DNA of 64,000 nucleotides, taken from assembly GCF_026151205.1 (NCBI RefSeq), contig NC_087074.1:20483765-20547764 (forward strand), written 5' to 3'. The notes below the pieces were generated by a model. It saw nothing but the letters and a program-made list of their open reading frames with translations, ran no database searches and was not told the DNA's origin. The position numbers were made by a program, and so were the translations under genes. The DNA comes from Bolinopsis microptera (lineage: Eukaryota > Ctenophora > Tentaculata > Lobata > Bolinopsidae). Shown piece after piece: positions 21,489 to 32,183 of the stretch. How positions within the stretch are numbered: the stretch's first letter is position 1; each line of letters opens with the position of its first letter.

Positions 21489-24400
21489 CTGAAATAAATG
21501 GTATGAGAAATAGAGATATCAACGTTGTTTTAAAACCAATGTGCACTGTACAGTGATAATCTTATTCGATCGTTATAAAAGTGAAAATAAGAATGAGCTG
21601 AAAATCAGTGTCGAATTTCCAATGTTACATTCATTTAGCATATTTCTTAATCAAATGAAATATGCTAAGATAAATGTGACACATTGAGGACTTACCGGGC
21701 TGTATATTGCAAAGAATTCCCAATGTATAAAAGATTATATTGTATTATAACCCTTTCTGATATCCAAGGAATAAGAACAGGTTATCGAAATCGTGACACG
21801 GGGGGGTGGTGGCCGTTTTAGTTCATCACAAGCAATATTTTCATCGCTTTAGTATTATTCTATTTGATTTTGCAAAGCCACTTTACGCCGTGTTTATTCT
21901 TTAGATTTTCTTGTACATCATCAATAGCACTGCTCCTTTATTTAAAATTGTGAGGACATTATGTGCAAAGCTAAATGAAAATGTAATTTTTTTTTTTGTC
22001 ACCGTGCAGTGACAATCTTATTCGATCGTTATAAAGGTGAAAATAAGAATAAGCTGAAAATCAGTGTCGAATTTCCAATGTTATATTCATTTATGCTAAG
22101 ATAAATGTGACACATTGAGGACTTACCGGGCTGTATATTGCAAAGAAGTCCCAATGTATAAAGATTATATTTATTATAACCCTTTCTGATATCCAAGGAA
22201 TAAGAACAGTTATCGAAATCGAAATCAGTTTTAGTTTCATCACAAGCAATATTTGTCATAGCTTTAGTATTATCTAGTCGATTTCGCAAAGCCCACTTAT
22301 CGTCGTGGTTTTCTTTAGATTTTTCTTGTACATCATCTAATACACTGTTCCTGTATTTAGAATTTGAGGACATTATGTGCAAAACTAAATTAAAATGTAA
22401 CTTTAATTACATTATGTTGGAGCAGTTTTTAATGGAGCGTTCAAGTATTACGTCAGCAACCGAGGGGAGAAATGCCGACGGGGGGAGGGGATGGCCTTGG
22501 AGTTGGCCTTCATGACTTCAAGAAAAATACCTGAATTTGGGCCAACAATCAACATATTATTTTGGAGTTGAGGCTTCCCTTTTGAGATGCGATCTCGGGA
22601 GGCATGCCTCCCCAGTTCAGCTCAGAAGCGGTCAGCCTCCCTTGAGGGTGGGCAAAAAGTCTGTACCCATACGTTGGGTCTAGTATCAGCTAGAATTAGT
22701 ACGGTTATAAAATTTATCGAGGCAACCAATAGACTATTAAAGGAGGATCTTTTCGAGGATCCCATTAACCACTAATACATCTAGGACATCTTGCAGTTTA
22801 CTAGGCATTGACCGTCCCTGGAAGTCCCTGTCTCCCCATCGTTAACCCGTAAGGGGTTGCACCAGGGGCGGTAGTAACAGAACTTCAAGACTCTCGGAGT
22901 CTGTTGTCGATATCTATGTATAATATATTTATGGTATATAATTTGGGAGTCTCTCTCTCCAGCAGCAGGAGTTGGAGAATGGGGACGCGTTGTGAAAGCC
23001 ACCGCAGGGAAGGCTTACAGTCGACGCCGACCAATCAAAAGAAGATGTTGGAGCAGTTTTTAATGGAGCGTTCAAATATTACGTCAGCAACCGAGGGGGA
23101 TGCTGACGGGGGGAGGGGATGGCCTTGGAGTTGGCTTCATGACGTCAAGAAAAATACCTGAATCTTAGCCAACAATCGACATATTATTTTGGAGTTGAGG
23201 CTTCCCCTTTGAGATGCAATCTCAGGAGGCTTGCCTGTCTTCAGGTATGTATCGAGAATGACTCGGGCCGAATTTTCAATTTTGTTCAGAGTTTTAAAGG
23301 AAACCACTTTTCTCTACGTTTCACGCTACCTTGGTCATTATCAGTTGAAAATATTTCTGGTCTGGGGCAAATGCTGACGTAATTATTATTGCCTATTGCT
23401 GACATGGGGGGGGGGGGGTGAAAATGACCAAATACTCGCTGACTTAATACGTGAACACTCCCCAATTTTAAATTGAGATTTATCGCTGAAATTTAAAATA
23501 TAACATGCTTATGGTTAATGGAGGCTGTATTTTGGAACATCTTGGGTAGCGTGAAGAAGCAAAATGTAACGTTTTGCCTGTGATCAAGATTATGGAATCA
23601 ACTCGCAAACTCAAAATTTGCTCGTTAATTTACAACCTCACTATTCACTTATCAATAATCCAATTCTAATCAAAATTATACTAAATCAAAAGCTTCCCCG
23701 CTTTCACAGACACACATGCAGTTTGGCATCGTCACAAAATTTGTGAATATTAAGCACTAAAATAGTTATAAATGAAGTGTTACTTACCAGGCTTCTGTTG
23801 CATCCAACAAATACGATTTATCTAAAGCAAACCAATCCTCAGCATGGTTATAACCAAGCTTCTTGCAGATAGCATTTGCTTTGTAGTCTGAGAAGCCCAA
23901 AAGGGAGACGGTTGCAGTCTGAAAACAAAAACAGATGTAAATATGGTCATATTTATAAGTTATGTATCACAGATCCTCATACTCGAACTTTATTTACTGT
24001 ATTACCTTAAATTATTATAGACGATCTTCTTTTATTTTCGTGAAATTGTAAACGGTTAAATTTTATTATTTTTAAATGATTCAGTTTTGATAATTTTATT
24101 TATTCATTTATTCATTCTTGTATAGCCAAGACGAGTCCGTTAGTGTTCTCTCTGGTAATTTCATGTTTAATCCTTTAATCCTGTTTAATCCAGATACTGT
24201 TGTTCGACTGTGCTTACCCATGGAAAAGAACTATGCGGAAGCGCAGTTTGTGCTGACAAAAACAATGTTTTGATTGACAATTTCATAATTAATTATAAAC
24301 ATTGTTGGCGGTGTAAATTATTTTCACTGTATTTCCAGTAAGTATTATGCACAGATCTGTGTCAGGTTGCATAAACAATAAACATAGGATTGCATTGAAA

Positions 24401-26901
24401 TATACACGATTTTCCATCACGGATCGGGAAATTGAGCGGCCATCCACAAAAGAAAAGCGGCCGCATACCTTTTTATTCCTTGAACTAGTGTAAATTTATT
24501 AAAGACGGAGCCATTATAGTTGCTTCCAGAAAGACAGCTTCAATAATTATGTGGAAACACAGTTTGTGCTTTAAAAAACAATGTTTTGATTGACAATTTC
24601 ACAAATTGAAAATTCATTTGCAATCTATCCAATGTTTTTGGATGCATATTGTTATTTCTTGAACTGTGTGTAGTTAAACACAGAGCCTTTATAGTTACTT
24701 CCAGAAAGACAGTTACAATAATACAATATATAAACGAATTAGTAGTCAGACCCGGTTTAGCGCTTTCGCCAAAACTACGCCGGCGCTTCCATTACTCAGT
24801 TTACCGTCTGTCCCGTAAAGAGCAAACTGGACTTCATCTGCAATAATAGATAATTATGTATTAATATAATTATGTAATAATACGATTACGATTATCAACT
24901 TATCAAGTACGCAGGATTTAATTTTTCAATTAAAACACATTAAGACTTTTCCAGTCTGATCAGTTAATTTGGTATAATATATTTACCATTTATTCCTAAA
25001 TTGAAATTATGTCAGTGAAAAGTTATGCTACACTTACAAGGACATTTGTGTACATCGCAGGTCTGGTATTCGAAATTGCTCCCTTCACAATTTGAACTGT
25101 TCACAGATATGGATCCAGGTCTACTTTTAATTTGACACAGCCTAAATCTGGAACGAGTGCCTTCTCCACAGACGGCCGAACAATCTGACCAGCTGTAGAA
25201 ATCAGACCAAGAAAATCTTTCACGACCTTGAGCATTGCCTACCGTAAAGTAGACATTTTTCTAAGACAATAGAGAAGCTGACCCTGCCTCACATATTCAA
25301 CCACTTGCCATAATATAAATACAAACAATCAAATAAAGTTTAATAAATAAGTATATACAATCACCATAGGATATTTCCTCAATTTTATTTATAGTTAACT
25401 AATTCTTGGTTTAAGCTCTTATCTTATTTATGATTTAAGGATTGTAAAATAACATTGTTAAATTGAATGTTTGCGATAGGCCTTATAGAATAAAGATAGT
25501 TCATGCATAGTTCTAGTTGTCCAACTATGCCTGACTCTCTCACTCAATTTTAAAATTTCGCTTAATATAAACACACGATAGTGACGGTTGGGGGCGAAGT
25601 GGGCCAAATATTTAACTTAAACAAACCTTCACATCCATCTTCGTCTGATCCATCAGTACAGTGTACAATTCCGTCACAGTACAAAGCATTTGGTACACAC
25701 TTACTGTAAACATCTCTACATCTTATCAGTCCATCTTCTACACACGCTGATTGAAAATCAAATCAAAATTTAGTACGGTTAACAGTTTCAAAATACAATA
25801 CGAAATATTAACTAGGTCGTAGAATTATTAGTATCATGTATATCGTGCAATTGTAAACAACGTGACTTGTGTGGTTATTGTGGTTAACTCACAATCATAC
25901 AACCACATTGACCTAATAAATGTTTATGAACAAATTTAGTTGTCAAACGAGGCCCGATTCTCTCATACAATTTTAAAATGTCGTGTAATTTAAACACACA
26001 GTTGGGGCCAATCAACCAAAATTTAGTCGGGTTAACACAATCTTTGGACTCTGAGTCTGACCGAACTGGTTTTAAATTATCACAACGAAATACTATATGA
26101 AATATTAAAAAGGCCGTATAGAATTATTAATACCCTGTGTATCGTGCAATCGTAAAAGAACATGAATCATGTGATTAATGTAATTAACTTACAATAATCG
26201 ACCATATTTCCCTTCTATGCCTGACTCTCTCACTCAATTTTATAATACCTCCTCTTCTTCGTGCCCGCTGTCGGGAATTATCGCGCTCAGCACTCAGTAG
26301 CGGTGGTATTATAGTATTATAATTTTGTGTTATTTAATACATGTCAAACAAATATTGATAATTCAAACAAACCGTCACAACCAGCTTCGTCTGATCCATC
26401 ATTACAGTCTTCTTTTCCGTCACAAAAATCATCATTTCTGAAACAACCGTCACCGTCTGCACAATTTATGGAGAACCCACAATCTGGACAAAAGCAAGAA
26501 TTATACAAAATATTGTGGAGTAAAAGAACCGACTGTTGATCGTCGAGATTGTTTTATAAGAGCTGAAGATATATGTGCTACCCGTGCGTTAAACGTGCGG
26601 TTCTTTCAACTGTGTGTTAACCATATTTAAACTGTGTCTTAACGGTGCCTAAACTGTGTCTTAACCGTTCCTTAATTTTGTTTTAACCGTGCATTAACCT
26701 TGCGTTATCGACAGATCTAACGAATTGCCAATTTTAAAACTATGTATTTTAAATTTAAGTCGAATTGATTAAAAAGTTTTAATTTTAAATTTGATGGTAT
26801 AAATTTTGTTTATTGTGACAGTAAAGCAAAAAGGATCGCTCACCTATCTCGTGACTCAAATGAAATAGCCAACACATGAGAGCACCAACAATTAAATTCA
26901 T
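20982..26901 (-). CDS. Secreted LDLa-LDLa-TSP1-SRCR-like protein gene
   Basis: Minus-strand exons link in phase: signal peptide 26844-26901, LDLa 26373-26483, LDLa 25627-25746, TSP1 25038-25226, SRCR-like 24752-24837 and 23788-23918. A Cys-containing segment at 20982-21488 probably belongs downstream. The domain set (calcium-binding LDLa modules with DGSDE motifs, a thrombospondin type-1 repeat, a scavenger-receptor-like fold) indicates an extracellular adhesion or immune-type protein. The LDLa exons are symmetric phase 1-1, which allows shuffling and duplication. The junction from 23788 to 21488 gives a stop, so an exon is missing from my model or the 3' end is broken. Confidence 0.6.
21660..21965 (-). 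pseudogene. Degenerate copy of the 22127-22373 exon
   Basis: It aligns with the intact exon but carries several indels and an inserted G-run (GGGGGGTGGTGG), destroying the frame. Confidence 0.6.
22127..22373 (-). CDS. First exon of an unrecognised gene (intact copy)
   Basis: The ATG at 22373 opens 82 codons ending at the strong donor CCCG|GTAAGT. The peptide is charged and hydrophilic (MSSNSKYRNSVLDDVQEKSK...) until a short hydrophobic end (LYTLGLLCNIQPG). No following exon could be identified before the SRCR-gene terminal exon, so it may be an alternative start of that transcription unit or an orphan exon. Confidence 0.4.
22420..23462. repeat. Duplicated G-tract MITE-like sequence
   Basis: A block of about 200 bp starting GTTGGAGCAGTTTTTAATGG occurs at 22420-22615 and 23045-23240. 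Near its start is TTCAARTATTACGTCAGCAA and, inverted, GCTGACTTAATACGTGAACA at about 23429-23448 after a G-run. These are probably ends of a small DNA transposon with G-rich interior; a relative is at about 30150-30300. Confidence 0.5.
23788..23918 (-). CDS. SRCR-like exon 2
   Basis: Acceptor GTTTTCAG, donor CCTG|GTAAGT. It encodes SDYKANAICKKLGYNHAEDW, similar to the conserved VCRQLGY block of scavenger-receptor cysteine-rich domains. Confidence 0.6.
24752..24837 (-). CDS. SRCR-like exon 1
   Basis: Acceptor ATTATTGCAG, donor ACCGG|GTCTGA. It encodes VQFALYGTDGKLSNGSAG, which fits the start of an SRCR domain, and joins the next exon in phase 0. Confidence 0.5.
25038..25226 (-). CDS. Thrombospondin type-1 repeat exon
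   Basis: Encodes WSDCSAVCGEGTRSRFRLC and later NCEG ... YQTCDVHKCP, the Trp and six-Cys pattern of a TSP1 repeat. Donor CCTT|GTAAGT. The acceptor is placed at CTCAAG|GT by phase and is slightly uncertain. Confidence 0.75.
25627..25746 (-). CDS. LDL-receptor class A exon 2
   Basis: 120 nt, phase 1-1, encoding six Cys with the calcium-binding signature CTDGSDEDGC. Confidence 0.85.
26373..26483 (-). CDS. LDL-receptor class A exon 1
   Basis: 111 nt, phase 1-1, encoding a full LDLa module ending CDGKEDCNDGSDEAGC. Flanking intron pieces (words such as GACTCTCTCACTCAATTTTA) recur at 25530, 25960 and 26225, suggesting an old tandem duplication of LDLa exons with intron. Confidence 0.85.
26844..26901 (-). 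CDS. Signal-peptide exon (proximal)
   Basis: ATG at 26901, then NLIVGALMCWLFHLSHEI and the donor ATAG|GTGAGC. Hydrophobic core and exon phase match an N-terminal secretion signal. Confidence 0.65.
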
Positions 26902-27400
26902 TCAACTAAAAGAGAAGATATGTAAAATGAAATTTTAGAACATTTAGAACATTTGAATATAATTTGAAACATTACAGAAATGTTGTACAAATCGCTCAAA
27001 CACACACACTAGGTTTTAATTCGGTAAAGTTCCATTCGAAAATTAAATGATTCTCAAAATGTAGGTGTCTAATGAAAATGTGATACTGTGTGACAAAGTT
27101 AAGAATGTCGTAGTGAAAGAGAGTTAACTGTCGATAAATTCATGTGAGGTACTATCGAAGTTCAAAATGTTGAGATGGGTGACATGATAATGACTGATAA
27201 GAAAAAGTTTTCATGTCAACTGTGCCATATAATCCATAACAGTGTGATGACTGTCAAAGTGTCGACCACTAGGTACTTAGACGAACAAGTGTACCCGAGG
27301 TGTTCTGAGAGAAAAAGGGGGCAGGCTCGGGAACACGAACGCGCGCTAGTCGCTAGGGCAAAAAAGTGAAATGCACAGTAAGCAAGTTAAAAACAGGAAA
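26902..27400. other. Stretch upstream of the proximal signal exon
   Basis: No coding or repeat signal I can support; the promoter of the shorter transcript could lie here. Confidence 0.3.
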
Positions 27401-28215
27401 ATTAAAATGCCGCTTGGGCCAAATGCAGTGAGCCAGTACGGTACGGTCGTAGGAGCAAGTGGCTCTGAAGACTAAAACTTGTGAGACTGATGAGGCTGAT
27501 GCTGAAAAAGAAGACTAAAAGAGGGGGAAGCAAAGGAGAAGGAAAGGATGCAGGGGGACAAGAAAAAAAGAAACAAGAGTGGAGACAAACCACCTGCTGA
27601 GGTCTGGCTAAAATCAGAATGCAGTGAGCGGCCCGTGTAACATAATCGTCCGTGGCAGTCTACCCCGTACGCAGACTACGGTCCAAGATTTCAGGCGCCA
27701 GAATACACCTTTTGGTGCAGAGCTGGTCACGACCAGGGTCCTCTCGGATACCCCGTCTCGGAGGTCGGGCCAATGGAGCGATCCATTGCTGTACTAACAA
27801 CCATTGTAACCCTATCACTCTGAAGGCCCCACAGTTCCTACATGGACGCACGGCCGGAAGCCCATGTAGGGACGGAAAGTCCCAAGAGTCGCTCATAGCA
27901 TCCGTCACAGATCCAAAGCAGAAGGAGAAGGAAAGAAAGAACGAGAAAAGCAGAAGAGAGCTGAAGGACTACTTTCCATCTTCATCACGAAGGCTGTCTT
28001 TGTGCTTGAGGTTCAGACTGTACATTTCTCTGATGGTTGAGCATGAAAGTCTAATCAAGTTCACATCCTGCTCGTTAAGGTTACCGTAAAGATTTTCGGT
28101 ACGAGATATGATATGTTTTATTTTTACGGCAATCTTTTGAACACAAAAATGAGAAAAAATTGTCTTGGCATTTTTTGTTGTTGATACTTTGCCCCGTTGA
28201 TTATCTTACTATACT
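27400..28215 (+). mobile_element. Probable 5' part of a LINE, no intact ORF
   Basis: This GC-richer stretch precedes the RT fragment and contains short palindromic words (GCAGTCTACCCCGTACGCAGACTAC). Short frames show a lysine/glutamate-rich segment. It is assigned to the LINE by position only. Confidence 0.35.
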
Positions 28216-28246
28216 GTGCCGTTCAGTGGTACTGGAGGGACCAGGA

Positions 28247-28977
28247 CCCGTAGATTTTATCATTTTCCTGCAGTTAAGGAAATGGCCGATCTGTTGCAGG
28301 AACAGTTCAGCTCTGTGTTTAGCGATCCGAACTCTCCTGATGTTAAGGATCCGGTTTTCTCCCCTCCCTCTATCCAGCACCCACAAGAACTAGAGGACTT
28401 TAGAATTAGTGACGAAGATATCATGTCAGCTATACAAAGTATCTCTACAGATTCTGCTTGTGGACCAGACGGAATACCTACAACTCTCTTGAAAAACTGT
28501 GCTAAGGAGTTGTGTTCTCCTATACGTATTATTTGGGAGGAATCATTCGAAAACGGTACAGTGCCATCGTTCTACGAAGACACCTATATTACACCACTAT
28601 TTAAAAAGGGCGACAGGGCCAAGGCAGTCAACTACAGACCAGTTGCTCTCACTTCGCACATCATCAAAGTGTATGAACGTATCCTCCGTGGTTTTATGGT
28701 TGACTTCATTGAGAAAAATCAGTTACTCTGCAACAACCAGCACGGGTTCCGCTCAGGAAGAAGCTGCATCACCCAGCTGTTAAGTCACGTAGACGATATA
28801 GTTCAGGGTCTTACTAGAAATGCAGACACTGACGCTATATATTTGGATTTTGCCAAAGCTTTTGATAAGGGCGATCATCGATTACTGCGTCTGAAAATGA
28901 AAAGATTTGGGTTTCATGAGAAGGTGGTAAACCGGATCCGATCCTTCCTGACTGAAAGAAGGCAATGTGTTGTGTAA
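28247..28977 (+). pseudogene. LINE reverse transcriptase, N-terminal half
   Basis: Recognisable non-LTR RT blocks: SACGPDGIPTTLLKNCA, ITPLFKKGDRAKAVNYRPVALT, NNQHGFRSGRSCITQL and motif A, AIYLDFAKAFDKGDH. The frame stops at TAA 28975-28977 before the catalytic YxDD block, which is absent. The family is CR1/Jockey-like in overall style; exact clade not determined. This copy cannot encode an active enzyme. Confidence 0.8.
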
Positions 28978-29204
28978 CACATTGGGCTACCGGACAACTG
29001 AACCCAATTTGGACTTTTCCTAGACAGGGTAGCTTGGGAAAATAATTATAAACCCAATCAGACTACCTAATTAACTTTGAAACGACAACTGAACCAGGCC
29101 ACTCCAACGACTAGGAGGAGACCTCTTTAATCTTCATGTAGCATGTATGTATTACTATTAATATTTTACCGGGGTAAGCACAGGGCTCCAATGCTCTAAA
29201 TTAC

Positions 29205-29693
29205 AGTGGTCATTATCTATCCTATAGAAGCCATCTGGAGTATTGCTGTCCTCTGTGGAATTGCTCTAAGAACAAGGACATCCAACAGCTAGAAGGGACG
29301 TTCACATCGAAAATAGATGGCACCCAGCACCTCAACTACTGGCAGAGATTAAAGGCCCTAAATCTGATGTCATTGCAAAGAAGAAGAAAACAGTATTTAA
29401 TCATCAACATGTGGAAAGTTCTGCATTGCAAGTGTCCTAATGATATTGGTATCCAGTTCTCGGTGACTCTCAGACATGGTCAAAAAGCAGTTGTGCCTAG
29501 TATAGCTAAGTCCAGCAGTCAACGTAATCAAGCACTACATGACAACTCATTTGCAGTCACTGGACCTCGATTATGGAATGTAAATTATTGTAATCCCAAC
29601 ACATATGAACTTTGTCAAGTCATTTCCGGACGAGCCTCCAGCTCCAGGATACAGCCGTCGATGTGGAAACTCCTTGCTGGATTGGAGTGGTGA
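29205..29693 (+). pseudogene. LINE ORF2 C-terminal remnant
   Basis: After about 200 bp of unrelated sequence the LINE resumes with SHLEYCCPLWNCSKNKDIQQ, the typical post-RT block, then GTQHLNYWQRLKALNLMSLQRRR. The gap means that the catalytic centre was deleted. The 3' end shows an AACAAAGTAACAAAGTAAG tail at about 29760-29785. Confidence 0.7.
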
Positions 29694-29789
29694 TAAATAA
29701 GTTTCTATACTGTCCGGGGGTCGACTTCTTTGATGGCCCGATAGAGGATTCTATGAAGCCCAACAAAGTAACAAAGTAAGTAAGTTTGG

Positions 29790-30050
29790 ACCATAATCGA
29801 TGACAGGGTGTCTAAAGTGTATCTTGATGGAATAATGTTTACTTCTTTCAAGGTTATGCAACACCAACATCAGATAAAATTGTTTAGTTGTACAAATTAA
29901 TACATACATATTGTAATATGAAGGAATACGGCACGAAATGAGCAACAAATTGTGTATATTATTAGTTATTATACAAATTAAAACTTATACAAATTAAATA
30001 TATAGTTTCTCTATTGTGGATCAAATTAAGAACTTAAAACGAACGCTCAC
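29790..30050. other. AT-rich stretch between LINE and distal signal exon
   Basis: Nothing recognisable. Confidence 0.3.
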
Positions 30051-30111
30051 CGTGAGTCAGCTGAAACAGGCAACAAATAAGAACACCAACACCAACAAGT
30101 AGATTCATCAT
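30051..30111 (-). CDS. Signal-peptide exon (distal paralogue)
   Basis: MMNLLVGVGVLICCLFQLTH followed by CACG|GTGAGC, clearly related to the exon at 26844-26901 in peptide, phase and flanks (both have a run like AGAAAATATGTA just upstream). It is either an alternative first exon of the same gene or the remnant of a tandem gene copy separated by a LINE. Confidence 0.6.
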
Positions 30112-30149
30112 GAACCTAAATCAGAAAATATGTACAGTAGTATGGGGTT

Positions 30150-30300
30150 GTTCACATATTACGTAATCAGCTGAGGGGGGGGGGGTTCCGAATGATTACG
30201 TTAGTGAAATTTTGACACAAACGTTATGTGTAAAACTGATTACGGAGGGGGGGGGGGATAAAAATGTTCCAAAAAAGATTACGTATTTGTCCGCCCCCCG
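30150..30300. repeat. G-tract MITE-like fragment
   Basis: GTTCACATATTACGTAATCAG followed by a G-run, a second G-run, and AAGATTACGTATTTG resemble the G-tract elements at 22.4-23.5 kb. Confidence 0.45.
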
Positions 30301-30399
30301 TCGAGAAAACGGGCGCAATCCTTGTTATAATTATACGCTCAGAACAAAATTTTGAAAGCAGTTTGATAACTGATACAAAATATTTATATCACCATCGAC

Positions 30400-30479
30400 T
30401 TACTGGGCGGCGCTCAGCCTGTCATTCCGCCGAATCTCTATTATGTTTATGAACATAATAGCCTGGGGTCCCCAGGTAA
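30400..30479. mobile_element. 80-bp MITE, copy 1
   Basis: Starts TTACTGGGC and ends CCCCAGGTAA; flanked by 8-bp duplications with one mismatch (CCATCGAC at 30392, CTATCGAC at 30480). Shares GCTCAGCCTGTCATTCCGCC with copies 2 and 3. Confidence 0.8.
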
Positions 30480-30487
30480 CTATCGAC

Positions 30488-30982
30488 TGGTTACTAACAA
30501 AAGGCTTCTAAGCAATCAACGAGTTATTTAAGAGTTGCAATCAGGAGAGGTATATTTATAAAAAGCAAAGCTTCAAGCTCCAGCGAGTGATGAGTTCTTT
30601 TGTCTACAAACGACACAGCCATAAAATATAAAGAAAAGTTTTGTACTTGCTGTTGGACACGTACTAAAGTTCGACAAGCCCTGAAGTTCAACTCTGTTCA
30701 ACTTCAGTGTGATATATGGACGGTAGCTTGATACGTGCGGAAGTCCGACGAAAGAACTGCAGTCAGCCTACGCAGTCTAGAGGCTGACCAACTAGCATCA
30801 GAGAATGGGTCCCTATGTTTTAACTGCCCCCGGCCCCGTTGATTTACTTTAAGTCCTTTGTCTTTTGAAACAGATGTTGTTCCTTGACCTTCCGAGATCG
30901 TTTTCCAAGAAGCCCTTTACCTCACCAAGACATCATAAACGGTCTGCTTAATATTATCTCACATATTATCTCACATACACTC
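30488..30982. other. Stretch between two MITE copies
   Basis: No gene or repeat recognised. Confidence 0.3.
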
Positions 30983-31059
30983 TTACTGGGCCGCGCTCAG
31001 CCTGTCATTCCGCCGAATCTCTATGTTTATGAACATAATAGCCTGAGGTCCCCAGGTAA
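30983..31059. mobile_element. 77-bp MITE, copy 2
   Basis: Same family as 30400-30479, with the perfect 8-bp duplication ATACACTC on both sides (30975-30982 and 31060-31067). Confidence 0.88.
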
Positions 31060-31067
31060 ATACACTC

Positions 31068-31490
31068 AAGGTCGACCTCATTGTCCAACACGGTTTTGAG
31101 GAGCCATTTTGCACACTTCAACCTTGGACGAGTTCCGCAGGTGGTTGATACCAATAAGTCAGTCAGTAAGTCACTTTATATTGATTTCATTGTCGTTGAA
31201 TATTTTTTACAAATACAGCAGTTTGAACTAAGCTCAAGAATACAAATTCTATAATTGGAAACATTAAGCAATACATTTTACAAATACAGAAATTATTCTA
31301 CAACAATAAATAACAAATTAACATTTAAACCATTCTTAGTCGAAGTTTAAACCCTTTCAGGGATCTCTGTTAATGACCCTTTTTTACGTAGCAATAATCT
31401 TGAATTTTGCAATGTTCCCATAAAATTGGTCGGATGATAAAACTTTAATCCCTTGTGAAGAATATCATATCAATTTCATGCTTCTGATAT
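31068..31490. other. AT-rich stretch downstream of CAPS
   Basis: No coding signal. No polyadenylation site can be placed with confidence; the 3' UTR of the CAPS gene would start in the adjacent array. Confidence 0.3.
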
Positions 31491-32041
31491 TCAGTCTGCA
31501 TCAGTCTGCATCAGTATGCATCAGTATGCATCAGTATGCATCAGTATGCATCAGTATGCATCAGTATGCGTCAGTCTGCATCAGTCTGCATCAGGCTGCA
31601 CCAGTCTGCATAAGTCTGCATCAGTCTGCATCAGTCTGCATCAGTATGCATCAGTCTGCATCAGTATGCATCAGTATGCATCAGTATGCATCAGTCTGAA
31701 TCAGTCTGAATCAGGCTGCATTAGTCTGCATCACTCTGCAACAGTCTGCATCAGCATGTATCAGTCTGCATCAGTATGCATCAGTCTGCCTCAGTCTGTA
31801 TCAGTCTGCAACAGTCTGCATCAGTCTGCAACAGTCTGCATCAGTATGCATCAGTCTGCATCAGTATGCATCAGTCTGCAACAGTCTGCATCAGTATGCA
31901 TCAGTATGCATCAGTATGCATCAGTCTGCATCAGTCTGCATCAGTCTGCATCAGTATGCATCAGTCTGCAACAGTCTGCATCAGTCTGCATCAGTCTGCA
32001 ACAGTATGCAACAGTCTGAATCAGGCTGCATCAGTCTGCAG
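31491..32041. repeat. 10-bp array (TCAGTMTGCA)n overlapping the CAPS stop codon
   Basis: About 55 copies, mostly TCAGTCTGCA or TCAGTATGCA. The last coding bases of the CAPS gene (Ser-Ala-Asp-stop on the minus strand) are read from the terminal repeat, so the array forms the start of the 3' UTR. Confidence 0.95.
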
Positions 32042-32183
32042 ACTCTGACTCCGAGGAGTCGGAATAGCCGTACGCATAGTTCCGGGTAGTATCTATATTG
32101 AGGGTGTTCATTGTTTCCTCGTACTCTATCCTGTTGTGTATCATCCGGTAGGTGGCGTTTCTGAGCTGCTCTTCTGTCAGACC
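32031..32183 (-). CDS. Cadps: CAPS exon 24 (terminal)
   Basis: Acceptor CACCCAG|GGTCTG. Encodes GLTEEQLRNATYRMIHNRIE and an acidic tail ending at TGA (32031-32033), corresponding to the vertebrate C-terminus. The tail runs into the 10-bp array. Confidence 0.85.
   Translation of the reverse strand, partial: GLTEEQLRNATYRMIHNRIEYEETMNTLNIDTTRNYAYGYSDSSESESAD

Larger units (their letters stand above)
21540..22390 (-). repeat. Tandem duplication of about 400 bp containing a first exon
   Basis: About 21545-21965 and 22015-22390 are diverged copies (shared words include GAGGACTTACCGGGCTGTAT and ACCCTTTCTGATATCCAAGG). The right copy keeps an intact first exon; the left has deletions and frameshifts. 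Confidence 0.85.

Noticed and set aside
22600-22660. tRNA gene or tRNA-derived SINE
   Set aside because: A box-A-like word (CAGCTCAGAAGCGG) is present but no box B or cloverleaf could be drawn.
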